Assembly: GCF_032854445.1 (NCBI RefSeq)
Contig: NW_027017960.1
Location: 380,001 to 411,351 of the forward strand
Source of the DNA: Liolophura sinensis
Taxonomy: Eukaryota > Mollusca > Polyplacophora > Chitonida > Chitonidae
Direction of reading: 5' to 3'
DNA: 31,351 nt
Shown here piece by piece: positions 10,680-20,020 of the stretch; the first letter of the stretch is position 1; every line of letters starts with the position of its first letter. The position numbers and the translations under genes are program-made. A model generated the notes under the pieces. The model made no database searches. It saw only the letters and a program-made list of their open reading frames with translations, and was not told the DNA's origin.

Positions 10680-12180
10680 ATGGGATGGAAGTTTACCGTT
10701 CGTCCTATTGAAGAATCACCCAACATAAATCGGTTTTATTTACCTATGCAGAGCTAGAGATTCTGTTGAACTAGCTAGAGCTAATTGTTTTACACAACGC
10801 TGTCAGCGAGATCTTTCTAAATGAAATTTAAAACGATAATTATACGTTATCCATTATATATTATAATCATAAATTACCAATTACTTGTTAAAGGCCGGTA
10901 AAGCTCATAATTACAGAAAGAAAGAAGGATTTACGATAACACAGGGCACACATATACACTGAACATGTATTGGTAGAAATTATAACAATAGTGACAGCTC
11001 ATGTTGTTTCTTCTCCCTTCCACAGCGCAACACCCTGCCCATCCCTTCCCCAGCCTTTGCCCGTATCTCGATAGTACTCAGCACCTTTTACACACTATCT
11101 GTGTTTATTGTAATTGTGGCACAAGTATAAGCTTAATGGTGAGTAACATCCATTTAAGTAAATAAAGTCGGTTATGTCCTTCGTAGTCACAAGACTGGAA
11201 AACTGTTAAGTATGACGTTAAAGCCCAAGCGCTCATTCAACAACTCACTCCCTGTGCTGCGTTGTCAAAGAGCCCAAATAGCAGCACTATTGCAACACAG
11301 TATATTCCTCGTGTGCAACGGAGCGGACATTTGTCTTGAACAAGGTTCGGGCTCAAACCCGGCTTTAGACAGGGAATTTGTGAATTATTTCGCTCTCACT
11401 GTTTCTAGAGCTCTGGCTGTTTACACAGTCTAACTTTCGTTAAAGGCCACTTGTCTTCCACCAATAAGGGGAAAGTTCGTCAGTAAATTGGTATGGTCGG
11501 ACTTGCTTGGTGATTTGCGCCAGGTACTCTATTTCTACTCACGAATGTGATCAGTGTCGTGTAAAGTATAAAACAGTCTTTATTTACCAAACATCACAAC
11601 ATTGTGACGAGATTAATCAGACCATGATCTGTCAGGAAAAACTACACTGTCAAGTTTCTGTCGGGATTTAGACGAGATTTGGTCGAGAAATCAACGCAGA
11701 GCGAAATTTCAGCGAGCAGGCAAGATTCGGTCGATAACGGGTGCGAGATTTGCATGAGTTTCTCGACAGATTGTCCTCGGAATGTCGCTCAGTCTTGCTG
11801 TGTTGTTCGAATATAGCTGTTGACGGGTTGTGGCAAAAGCTAGCATGGCCGCATCCGGTTTCCGTAGATTCTGGCACTAAGAAGTTAAAGGTATACAGAA
11901 TCGATTCTGATTGGCTGCACTGAGGGATAATCAAGTCCAGGCCATGCCTATCCTAAGCTGGATTTTAGATGGGGCATATCTATTCAAGCGTGACCAAGGC
12001 TGAAAGGCAAAACTCAGTAAACCCTTTGTCCATAGTAGCCAATCAGTGTCAATTGTGTATCCCTTTAAACGGCGACTTCCAGTAAATAAAGCTCATGAGG
12101 ACGTTAAGATGGGGTGGATAATGACGTCTCAAATACACTATACATTGTTCAAAAAATCTCATGCAGTTTTACATTAAAAT
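10680..12180. other. Non-coding stretch in the spacer
   Basis: No gene is recognised. Inverted CCAAT motifs occur at about 11908 (GATTGGCTG) and 12038 (AGCCAATCAG), but no coding sequence follows that would make them a convincing promoter. Confidence 0.35.
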
Positions 12181-12186
12181 CCACAA

Positions 12187-12497
12187 GTTGCTGTGATGTG
12201 GTGAAGGGTATATCCCGGGCTCAATACCGACTCGAATCAATACCAAAAACTTTGACATCAGTAACCTAGTTCTTATCTCACTTGGCACTGAGTGTAAGAT
12301 GAATGGACCAAGTACTGTTTTGTCCCGTGTTAGAATAATGTGACTGGGTCGGGCAGCATGTCTGTTGTCTTCGGCATGGCCTTACAGTCAGGCAGCACTA
12401 TAATTATGTGGGTGTTCGGTCCGGTGTGCTACAAGGAGACACCGTCGTGATATGATCGAAATGATGTTGAATGTGACGTTAAACACGATTTAAACTA
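12187..12497 (+). mobile_element. SINE-like element, family C
   Basis: The segment CTTCGGCATGG...CAGTCAGGCAGCACTATAA...GACACCGTCGTGATATGATCG...GTGACGTTAAACACGA follows the layout of a SINE family I remember from molluscs. The 5' end is uncertain: a B-box-like GGGCTCAATACCGAC at about 12218 may mark the head. It shares the central GTCTTCGGCATG/CAGCACTA block with family B and with 17395-17515, so these families may share a core domain. Confidence 0.5.
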
Positions 12498-12714
12498 AGA
12501 ACCAGACATTAGAATCCCTTCCATGATGCAAATAGAAAGATCGACTAATCATCCATTGCAGTTTTGAATCGAACACACAAGCCATCTCTGCCCTTCCACT
12601 GACCAATAAACAATAGTCTCCACAGTCTTACGACTTCATGTGTCTTGGGACTGAAAGACAAAAAAGTTTAACCACTGGGCTACATTGTCAATGTTCGACT
12701 CATTATAGGCTCAC

Positions 12715-12897
12715 TAGTCTTCCGTGGCTCAGTCGGTTAGCGCGCTAGTGCTGTGTAATGACCCCGGAGCCTCTCGCCAATGCGATCGCTGTGAGTTCAA
12801 GTCCAGCTAATGCTGTCTTCCACGTATCACGTATAAAATCTTGCGGCAACCTGCGGATGGTCGTGGGGTTTTCCCACAAGTGAAATATTCTTAATAA
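12715..12897 (+). mobile_element. SINE family A, shortened copy with perfect 13 bp target duplication
   Basis: The copy has a full tRNA-like head (TCCGTGGCTCAGTCGGTTAG, B box GTGAGTTCAAGTCC) and body, but most of the stretch between GTCGTGGGG and GTGAAATATTC is missing. It is flanked by identical ATTATAGGCTCAC at 12702-12714 and 12898-12910. The intact duplication shows it inserted recently and either was already shortened or lost an internal piece later. Confidence 0.85.
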
Positions 12898-12910
12898 ATT
12901 ATAGGCTCAC

Positions 12911-13350
12911 GGCAATGTTTTATGATTATTTCCGACCCTTTATAACCTACGTGCGACTGGTGTATTACGACGCATTAAAGACTACTTCACTTGTATGAGG
13001 AATATCAGCACAATTTGACAGGTAAAGGCCTACAAACCGCTCTTCATTAAGCCTCGTCCACAAAAGTGGCGACTGGATTTGCACTTCCCCCATCTTTATT
13101 CAAAAGAGTTGGATTCGAACTTGAGACTTCATTGAGCAAAGACTAGATCATCATTCGGAGCATACGTGCACCATGATTGCGGGTTGTGGAATCGATTACA
13201 AATTGAAATGCAGCTTTAAAATTTGCATAAATAAATAACTAGTTAAAATGTATAAAAAAACATTTCTTCTTCACATGTCACTTAGAAATGAGCTATGTAT
13301 CAAAAATTAACTTTCAATCATTAAAGTTATATGGATATGAATAATTTTAT
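12911..13350. other. Non-coding stretch with a possible tRNA-like remnant
   Basis: No gene is seen. On the minus strand CAAGTTCGAATCCAACTC at about 13136-13119 looks like a tRNA B box, but no matching A box is clear. Confidence 0.3.
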
Positions 13351-13501
13351 TTGATTTTTTTTATTGGTGTTTTTCGTTGTACTCAAGAATATTTCACTTA
13401 TACGACGGCAGCCAGCATTATGGTGGGATGAAACCGGGCAGAGCCTTGGGGAAATCCACGACCATCCGCAGGTTGCTGGCAGACCTTCCCACATACGGCC
13501 A
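13351..13501 (-). mobile_element. SINE family A, 3' half
   Basis: The minus strand shows CTGGCCGTATGTGGGAAGGTC, CAACCTGCGGATGGTCGTGG, then the 3' end with GTGAAATATTCTTGAGTAC. The tRNA-like head is absent, as expected from incomplete reverse transcription. Confidence 0.75.
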
Positions 13502-13940
13502 GTAAAAATATTGTATATGCTTATGTTAACCTGTTATTATGATATGAGTCATGATGATATACATCAAATTTATTCAAATTTTGTTTCCAGTTGATTCGAA
13601 TTTCAAACTGCTGAAGTCCGTATTTCAAGGAAAATAAAACATAATCAGCTCACACGTATTATCAAAAATTGTTGGCATTAGCCCTGATTCAGATGCTATA
13701 ATTGTGCTTTCAGGACATAACTCTTTTGAGACTGATAACAAGGTGACATATCTATTTGCTAATCGCGTCACATGATGTCCATTATTAGTGCAACCAGTCA
13801 GCCTTCCAGGAAATCTCGGCTGTTCTGTCCGTATCTTATTTTATCGTATAAAATAAATATACAGAACTTGTGTAAATATTTTTAGTGTAGATTGTCAGTG
13901 TCCCAGTTCAGTACAACTTATCACGTGAAACCACGAGAAC
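13502..13940. other. Non-coding stretch before the right arm
   Basis: AT-rich, with no gene or repeat recognised. The right arm of the inverted duplication begins close to its end. Confidence 0.35.
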
Positions 13941-13946
13941 CTTTGC

Positions 13947-14340
13947 AGGATAACTACAGTTGGTCATCGTGTTCAGGTTTCCGCCCAAACGTCTGTCCCA
14001 CGGGGAAACCTTCTTCATGATAACCCTCCGCAGGATAACTACAGATGGTCATCGTGTTTAGGTTTCTTCCTAAATGCCTGTCTCACGTGAAAACGCCCCT
14101 GCCTGATAACCCTCCCTGCAGGATAACTACAGTTGGTCATCGTGTCCAGATTTCAGTCTAAACGTCTGCCTCATCAGGAAACCATATACATGATAACCTT
14201 CCTGAAGATAACTAGAGTTGGCCACAGTGTCCAGGTTTCAGCCTGAACGTGTGTCTCATGAGGTAACCTTCTGCCTGATAACCCTTCTCAAGATAACTAC
14301 AGTTAGTCATCGTGCCCAGTTTTCAGCTAAGGTTTGTTCA
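13947..14340. repeat. 86 bp tandem repeat, about 5 units, upstream of the right exon 1
   Basis: Units start near 13947, 14033, 14120, 14207 and 14292 with GGATAACTACAG (later ones AGATAACTA), followed by TTGGTCATCGTG, CAGGTTTC, AAACGTCTG and GAAACC. The array ends about 200 bases before the start codon. The left arm keeps only about three units, so the copy number has changed since the duplication. A regulatory role is possible but only inferred from position. Confidence 0.85.
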
Positions 14341-14464
14341 GTGAGGAAACCCTTCTGCTTTCTCCGAAAACTTTCAATTTCATTCAAATTCAAAATCCAC
14401 GACTGCTTGGCTTTTTGACGATAATTTCTTTCAACGTACATGATCCTTTCCGGACTGTACAGCT

Positions 14465-14540
14465 CGGAAAACTATAAAGTGTTCACCTTATAGTGAATAA
14501 ACCGCTGATCAGACACTGGCACTCATGCACAAACGGAGAC
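14465..14540 (+). promoter_or_regulatory. Candidate core promoter of the right PLAT gene
   Basis: TATAAA at 14473-14478 lies 62 bases before the start codon, followed by the arm-conserved block CACCTTATAGTGAAT. If it is a TATA box, transcription would begin near 14503. The left copy has TTTAAA at the same place. Confidence 0.45.
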
Positions 14541-14628
14541 ATGGGTGTGAACAAAGCATCGGTCTCCCTGCTGTTCCCTTGCCTTTTGTTGATGGGATAT
14601 TCTGTTATGTCTTCTCAAGATAAAGTTG
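14541..14628 (+). CDS. Exon 1 (signal peptide) of secreted PLAT-domain protein, right copy
   Basis: The ATG at 14541 opens 88 coding bases ending at a GTAAGT donor (14629). It encodes MGVNKASVSLLFPCLLLMGY and nine further residues: basic start, Leu/Phe-rich core, then SVMSSQDKV, a typical signal peptide with likely cleavage near residue 23-25. The single leftover base (G) joins the TT at 16806 to make Val, so the frame runs straight into exon 2. An ATG upstream in frame (14493) would bury the signal peptide, so 14541 is preferred. The upstream ATG and surrounding frame are conserved in the left copy, so a longer N-terminus cannot be excluded. Confidence 0.7.
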
Positions 14629-14682
14629 GTAAGTTGGAACCAATTCTTATTTTTCCAGGGGTTTTTTTATTTGTCTTTTTTG

Positions 14683-14717
14683 TGGGGTGGGGGGGGGGGA
14701 GTCTGGGGAAGTGGGGT
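14683..14717 (+). other. G-quadruplex candidate in intron 1
   Basis: Runs of 4, 10, 4 and 4 G are separated by 1 to 5 bases. The left arm has a shorter counterpart at about 5871-5892 (C-rich on the plus strand), so the tract predates the duplication and expanded on this side. Confidence 0.6.
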
Positions 14718-15119
14718 GGTTGCCCTTGTGAGTTAATTAATTCCAACATTGGGTTGATTACATCAGCTACACAGTTATTGGAGAGGGGATGGCTTGGGTC
14801 TCTAGATCCACCAAACAGAGAAAGTTACAATGTAATATGCTGATAGAATATGCTTTGCACAAACCGTTTTCACATCCTAAAAATTCTTGAAAATACGTTT
14901 ATTATCATATTTGTTGCGTGACGAAAAATGGTTGAATTTGAATTTGAAGGTAACAAGCATGCTACCTGACGTAGTTTATTCTACTGATCACGTGGTTTTA
15001 TTTCCAATGTATACGTTTGTAGCATTAAAATTCCGAACAGTTGCATTTTGCTGACATTCGCATATCACGTGACAGAAAACGCTTACATTTTTGAGCTACT
15101 GAAATGATAGGACAGCACA

Positions 15120-15385
15120 TGACTGTATGTGTCACGTTGTGTGTATTGCTAAGTTATTTTCGTTTGCATACCATCTGCATGAAGTTCAATTTCTAGCATG
15201 TGACTCTGTGAGACATGTTGTCTGTATTGCTAAGGTACTTTATTTTGCATACAATCTGCATGAAAATGTGACGCTGTGTGGCAGGTTGTCTGCATGGCCA
15301 AGGTAATTTCTTTCCCAAGTCATCTGCAAGAAATTGACTTTCCAACGCGGGACTGTGTTTGCAACGTTGTCTGTATTGTGTTACA
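15120..15385. repeat. About 81 bp minisatellite, 3-4 diverged units, in intron 1 of the right copy
   Basis: TTGTCTGTATTGCTAAGG-type blocks recur near 15136, 15218, 15285 and 15367, with GCAT-CATCTGCATGAA between them. It is the inverted counterpart of 4320-4915 but has fewer and more diverged units, one of which lacks about 15 bases. Confidence 0.75.
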
Positions 15386-16805
15386 TTCAACATAATGTTT
15401 TCCTAATATAATAGAATGATTATGTTAAACTAAAGCAAAAGAAGGCACAAATATAGCTACAGGTAGCGATGCCGGGCATCCAACGATGATCGGTCTGCCG
15501 GATAGTCTGTTCCTACAAACATTTCTTACGATTTATTAGCACCTCCAGCTTTTGTGGTGTTACTTTCCGTTAAATATAGTCTATGTCTAGTATTGGCATA
15601 CTAGCTGCTATTCCTGAAATGTCTCTATAGCATTATTTATACAGGATGTGCCATCCCTTTCGTTTCGATGACGTCACTTCTGAATGTGCGCAAATGTTGC
15701 CTTCTTGCCCTGGGAAATCTCATGATGTTCCTCTCTTGTCTCTAGAGTCATTTGTAAAAGAGAATTAATCCCCTCTGCTTTTGACGATTTCTCATCAAAT
15801 CAGTATAACGGCCATCCATCAGTTCATACACGTTTACTTTTGAGGGATTTAGGCAGTGCCACAGGTTCTAACTGTTCAGTGGAAAAGTAAGCGTGATGAG
15901 ACATGATTTAACGCGAGATTTTCAAGTTATAGTATTCAAGTTTTCGCAATATATAAACTGTGCCCCTTACAAACCTGTACAATATTTTGGCTATAGTGGA
16001 GAGGGGAAGCTCTTTGTAAAACGTAATATTGCAATCTAAGACTATCATACTTAAAGTTAAGACATGACACGTGCAATGTTAAAGATGTTAAAAAAACCTG
16101 ATAACCTGATATGATTATGTTACAACTTGAAAACAAGTATTGTGTGCCTTAACATTTTTAAGTGTTGGCCCTCATAATGTATTATTTTGACACCTAGAAA
16201 ATGTTGAAAGTTTATGTTCGTTTCAAAAGAGTAATAGTACAGGAAGAACAGGTTTCGAACAATGATGGCGTGGAAGTAAAAATTAGAACAAAATGGTTTC
16301 CGACGGTCATTTACACTGTAGTTTAATGGTGACAACGGTTTTGTACCAAGCGACAGCTACTGCTTCAGTCACTGGGGGATAATTGATGAGTCTGGGGGAG
16401 AGAGAAAATTAATATAATTTATCATCTGCTGAACAACATCAAAAGCCATTCATCAATTCGTTGTAACTTTTGACATCAATGGAGTTCTTAATTTCTCCAC
16501 ATTATGTTCATGGCATCTTGTGAAAATGTGTTGTAAATCCGGGCTTCCTCTCACATTATTTTAGCAATGCCTTAACGTTTCTGTATTTCTGTTTCACTTG
16601 CGTGTATGTATGTACTCACTGAAGCAATATGTCCAAAATATACTGAGAGAAATGATGTCATATATATAGTTATACACAGACTGCCTCAGATCCGATGGTG
16701 TTTCGTGCGATGTACAGATAGAGGCAATTATATTGTGCAATTACTTATCGTCAGAAATTCTCTTTCAAAAATATAAAATTAAACAAAATTCTCATTTTAT
16801 TTCAG

Positions 16806-16944
16806 TTTATCAACTGACAATTGAGACGTGTGGAACCAGGTTGGCTGGTACGGAGTCTGATGTGATCGTTTCATTGTTCAACAAAACTGGTATAGAGTCA
16901 GAGACGACGATCTCCGGAAAAGGAGGAAGATTAGATACAAACAA
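16806..16944 (+). CDS. Exon 2, N-terminal part of the PLAT/LH2 domain
   Basis: The exon lies between a TTTCAG acceptor and a GTAAGT donor (16945). It encodes YQLTIETCGTRLAGTESDV and then IVSLFNKTGIESETTISGKG through to LDTNK. This matches the PLAT/LH2 (polycystin-1, lipoxygenase, alpha-toxin) beta-sandwich: first strand with Y-x-x-x-I-x-T, then G-T-x-x-x-V-x-V-x-L. PLAT domains bind lipids or proteins and help place enzymes and receptors at membranes. Two bases remain at the end and are completed by the first base of exon 3 (Lys). The minus-strand frame over the same bases (17004-16810) is a shadow. Confidence 0.75.
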
Positions 16945-17015
16945 GTAAGTATAGCCAAATTCGATATGCCCTTGCGGGAATTTACCACTAGTGTGATGAG
17001 ACAAAACATGAACAT

Positions 17016-17205
17016 ATTTATTTATTCTTTTATTTATTGATTGATTTATTTATCTGTTTATTTATTTATTTATTTGATTTTTGTTTAGCACCATATGACC
17101 AAGAATGTTTTACTTTTACCATGCCGTCAAGTATTATCGCTGCATGAAACCGTAGTGCATATGAAAACCACTCACCTTTTGGCAAGTTGGTGAGGAACAT
17201 TCCTG
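17016..17205 (-). mobile_element. Diverged SINE family A-like remnant
   Basis: TTTATTTATTTATTTGATTTTTGTTTAGC followed by CCAAGAATGTTTTACTTTTACCATGCCG and GCATGAAACC is a worn version of the inverted 3' end and body of family A. Further on, similarity fades. Confidence 0.45.
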
Positions 17206-17394
17206 CAGGTGACGCACAAAAATGCACAACATATTGGTGGAAGTCAGGTGGTCATAAGCAGACTTTATAGGTTTCGCAAACGGCCATACGATGGTCTCAC
17301 TCGTGTCCAACAGGTGTTGCCTACGTTAACATGGCAGTGTGGTCCAGAACCTTGTTTGGCGCTCGCTTGGCAATCAGCAGAGAGAGGTTGAAGC

Positions 17395-17520
17395 AAGAAC
17401 ACATGACTAGTTGGCCCGTCCTTAGTATAATGCCACTGGTTGAGGTGCCATGTCTGGTTTCTTTGGCATGATTCTTCAGTGACGCCATAGTCGCGGCCTA
17501 CCACAAGAAGACACACTAAA
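17395..17520 (+). mobile_element. Partial SINE, core shared with families B and C
   Basis: GTCCTTAGTATAATGCCACTGG, GGTGCCATGTCTGG, TTCTTTGGCATGATTCTTCAGTGACGCC and CACAAGAAGACAC recall the body of family C at 12187-12497. The head probably lies in 17210-17395 but is not clear. Confidence 0.4.
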
Positions 17521-17593
17521 AATGTATATACACATATCAAATGACCCCTCGTCTACATACGATTGAAAAACGTTCATACATACATACATGCAT

Positions 17594-17594
<1 letters not shown>

Positions 17595-17681
<87 letters not shown>
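17595..17681. repeat. (CA)n microsatellite
   Basis: About 35-40 uninterrupted CA units, preceded by an ACATACATACATGCATACACACGCGCGCG variant stretch from about 17576. It generates open frames on both strands (Thr-His and Cys-Val repeats) that are not genes. The length is likely to vary between individuals. Confidence 0.95.
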
Positions 17682-17682
<1 letters not shown>

Positions 17683-17860
17683 GCATTAATGTATGAGAGG
17701 CCCCGCCCGTTTTCGTCATCGAAAATTGTTTTTATTAGTTTCTTCCATATCACGCTATGTATACATATTGATTTTGCTTGAAAACCCGATCCCGCACCTA
17801 ACTCATCACATCGTGGTGTGGTCATTTTTGGGCGTTTAAAGTGCGTGAAAAAAGGAGACT

Positions 17861-18068
17861 GCGTTAGAGGGCCAGCGCGGCGCAATGACCCTCTCACCAA
17901 TGCATTTCTTGTCATTTGAAGTTCAGTTCATACTGGCTTCCTCTCCGGCCGTATGTCAGAAGATTTGCCAGCTACCTGCAAATAATCATGGCATTCCCCT
18001 GGGCTCTGCCCGCTTTTTTCTCACCATAGTACTGGCCGCATTTGTGAAATATTCATGTATAAATAATT
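17861..18068 (+). mobile_element. SINE family A, diverged copy
   Basis: AGCGCGGCGCAATGACCCTCTCACCAATGC, ACTGGCTTCCTCTCCGGCCGTATG, CCAGCTACCTGCAAATAATCATGG, then GTGAAATATTCATGTATAAATAA follow the family A order. There are many substitutions, so it is an old copy. The first A box is not preserved. Confidence 0.65.
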
Positions 18069-18540
18069 TAATGAGCGTGAATATACTTTTTACATGAATT
18101 TTTATCATGTTCGATGAATTTTATTACCTGAAATATTTATTTTAGGGGATGTGCAAGGTAAATCAGTAAATAAAAATCTGGTTTTCTGAATAATATACAT
18201 TATTGTATATCCCATCCATTTCAAAATGCTTTGATTTGCCTCACCGTGTGGTAAAGCAACTCAAAGGGACGTCACGACAATGTCGAAATTCCGCATTGCC
18301 TTTCTACATGGAAATGTTTCCATTGAGCTCTGTCCGGTTTCCCCCCACTGTGAATCCTTTCTTAAAAGTTCTGTAAGTCCAAAGTCGTGTAAAGCAGTTG
18401 CTGAACTGAATTAAGCTCGTGACTGCTAGCCACGAGGCACATGTTCAATCTTACTCAGGCATGAGAAAGCCTTTTAGTTCCAATGGATGAGACGATCTGC
18501 ATAGGCATCGAATCCTGTGCAGACTTCCAAAACAACATGG
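18069..18540. other. Non-coding intron 2 sequence
   Basis: No element or gene is recognised. Confidence 0.35.
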
Positions 18541-18544
18541 GTTT

Positions 18545-18792
18545 ATTTTTTTTCATTTAGCAGCTATTCAATTGATATGAAATCCTGAAGCCTTACTGAG
18601 AAATATTTCACTCATACTACATAGGCTAGGATTATGGAACGAAACAGGGCAGAGTCCTGCAAAACTCTCAACCATGTGCAGTTTGCTGTTAGTACGAGAC
18701 ACGATGTCTGTATGACGTGAGCTCAGGATGACAGCATTGATGAGAGGCCCCTGGGTTACTGTGCTACTCTGACCACTTGGCTGCGCTTGAAT
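18545..18792 (-). mobile_element. SINE family A, heavily diverged copy
   Basis: On the plus strand the order is T-rich run, GAGAAATATTTCACTCATACTAC, GGATTATGGAACGAAACAGGGCAGAGTCC, ACCATGTGCAGTTTGCTG, then CATTGATGAGAGGCCCCTGGGTTAC, which is family A inverted from tail to head. It is the oldest-looking copy in the window. Confidence 0.55.
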
Positions 18793-19362
18793 ATCCCTGT
18801 GTTGTTTTCACTCTTTAAGTGTCGTTTTAGAATTTTGAGGAAATTTGAAATCAACAAGTAATGCCTCCGTCACAGTTTCCTCGTCAATGTTTACAGAAAC
18901 CGGGAGAGCAAATTACATGTATATATACACAGCAGAGTCACGGAATGCGTTTGGCATATAAAGTTACCTCCCTTTGGTAAAATTCAGCATGGAAAAAAAG
19001 TCCCCAGGATCCACTATTCAATAATATAGGACTACGTTCGCCTTAAACTACAAATTACCGCATACGAGGGCGAACGTACCGTACTGTTGGACAGTGTGCT
19101 TTTTACAGACGTTCGAGCCATAGCAATTTAAATATATTCATTTTTCGGCAGAGGGGCGGGGATGGGGGTGGGTGGAGGCTAGTTTTGCGGTAACATCACT
19201 CTAGCACAACAGGGGGACACAGCAATAGCTAATGACTCATTTTCTTATGGCAAGAGCTTATGTACAAGAGTTTTATTATACCTTGGCGGTAACATCTTTA
19301 TTCTCATATGACACACGACGATCGGTGACCTGCTATGTCTTCAGCTCTACGGAAATGTCAAG
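18793..19362. other. Non-coding intron 2 sequence with a G-rich tract and a small inverted repeat
   Basis: A perfect 10 bp inverted repeat, TACGTTCGCC (19033-19042) and GGCGAACGTA (19069-19078), is separated by 26 bases. A strong G-quadruplex candidate lies at 19153-19172 (runs of 4, 4, 5 and 3 G). No gene is seen. Confidence 0.5.
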
Positions 19363-19367
19363 GTTTG

Positions 19368-19974
19368 TGTAATATCTTGTATAAGCGCGTACAGGGCCAC
19401 AACAGTTTATGTAGAAATGTGGCCACAGACCCCCATTAGTTTTCCATAAGAGACAATGTTAACGTTTAGCGCTGTAGCTCAGTCCCAAACATTCCGTGAC
19501 CAATACGCTCTGGCGCATACTTGGCCCAGCCTGTGAGAAAGAGGCCATACAAATCTTGACATAGGTTGACCGTCAAAATCTGGGTCTTTCCATGCCGGCA
19601 GCTGGGAGAGGTGCCTAGCAACGCCAAGGGGGCGTCACTCGCAGCCTCATCACCACCTGTCTCTTTGTGTCCTGTCGCACGGAATTTCACTTCCATCATT
19701 AAAACTTATACCTGCCCAAAATTTGGACAATGTTCATCATTTTGATACCAAGCATGCACCTGTACACCAAAAACGGCAGACTGGCAGCAAAAAAAGACTT
19801 TACGCCCTAAAATACACAGAACTACAATCGTCCTACCGAAAAACGGAAATTGTAATTGGGGTCTGTGTCCATGTAATGGCTGCGCCCATACCACACGACA
19901 CTTGATCGCTGTTCACTGTTAATACAAACTGTATTGTACCTTTTACATACGAAACCTTGTTTGAATTAATTACA
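19368..19974 (+). repeat. 5' LTR, 607 bp, with about 480 bp absent from the 3' LTR
   Basis: 19368-19412 matches 24160-24204, and about 19894-19974 matches about 24206-24286. The middle (about 19413-19893) has no counterpart in the 3' LTR. Because LTRs are identical at insertion, either this LTR gained the segment or the 3' LTR lost it. No clear target duplication or inverted termini mark the extra segment, which leans toward a loss in the 3' LTR. Confidence 0.75.
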
Positions 19975-19979
19975 TATTT

Positions 19980-19997
19980 TGGCGACGAGGATGGGAT
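19980..19997 (+). promoter_or_regulatory. Primer-binding site of the retrotransposon
   Basis: TGGCGACGAGGATGGGAT begins five bases after the LTR end with the TGG expected to pair with the CCA end of a tRNA. The primer tRNA was not identified. Confidence 0.6.
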
Positions 19998-20020
19998 TGC
20001 TGCTGTAGAGTGTTCAGTCG

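Larger units (their letters stand above)
13930..16010 (+). repeat. Right arm of the large inverted duplication
   Basis: It is the reverse complement, in order, of segments of 1-6530. It contains the 86 bp repeat array, promoter, exon 1 and most of intron 1 of the right PLAT gene. It is more compact than the left arm and has no SINE, so it probably keeps the older layout. The distal end is uncertain because the window stops at base 1 on the other side. Confidence 0.8.
14629..16805 (+). other. Intron 1 of the right PLAT gene
   Basis: The donor is GTAAGT (14629-14634) and the acceptor TTTTATTTCAG ends at 16805. The intron contains a dense G-rich tract (14683-14717), the 81 bp minisatellite (15120-15385) and the end of the inverted arm near 16010. 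From 16010 to 16800 nothing else is recognised. Confidence 0.65.

Noticed and set aside
11668-11934. Overlapping frames on both strands near inverted CCAAT motifs
   Set aside because: Neither protein has recognisable features and no gene follows the CCAAT motifs.
12717-12800. Possible tRNA genes (A and B boxes at this and other SINE copies)
   Set aside because: The boxes belong to SINE heads; the acceptor and anticodon arms do not pair and the target duplications show retrotransposition.
17476-17915. Open frames rich in Cys-Val or Thr-His on both strands
   Set aside because: They are produced by the (CA)n microsatellite.
19466-19894. Minus-strand frames within the extra segment of the 5' LTR
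   Set aside because: No recognisable protein and no conserved start; more likely chance frames in LTR DNA.
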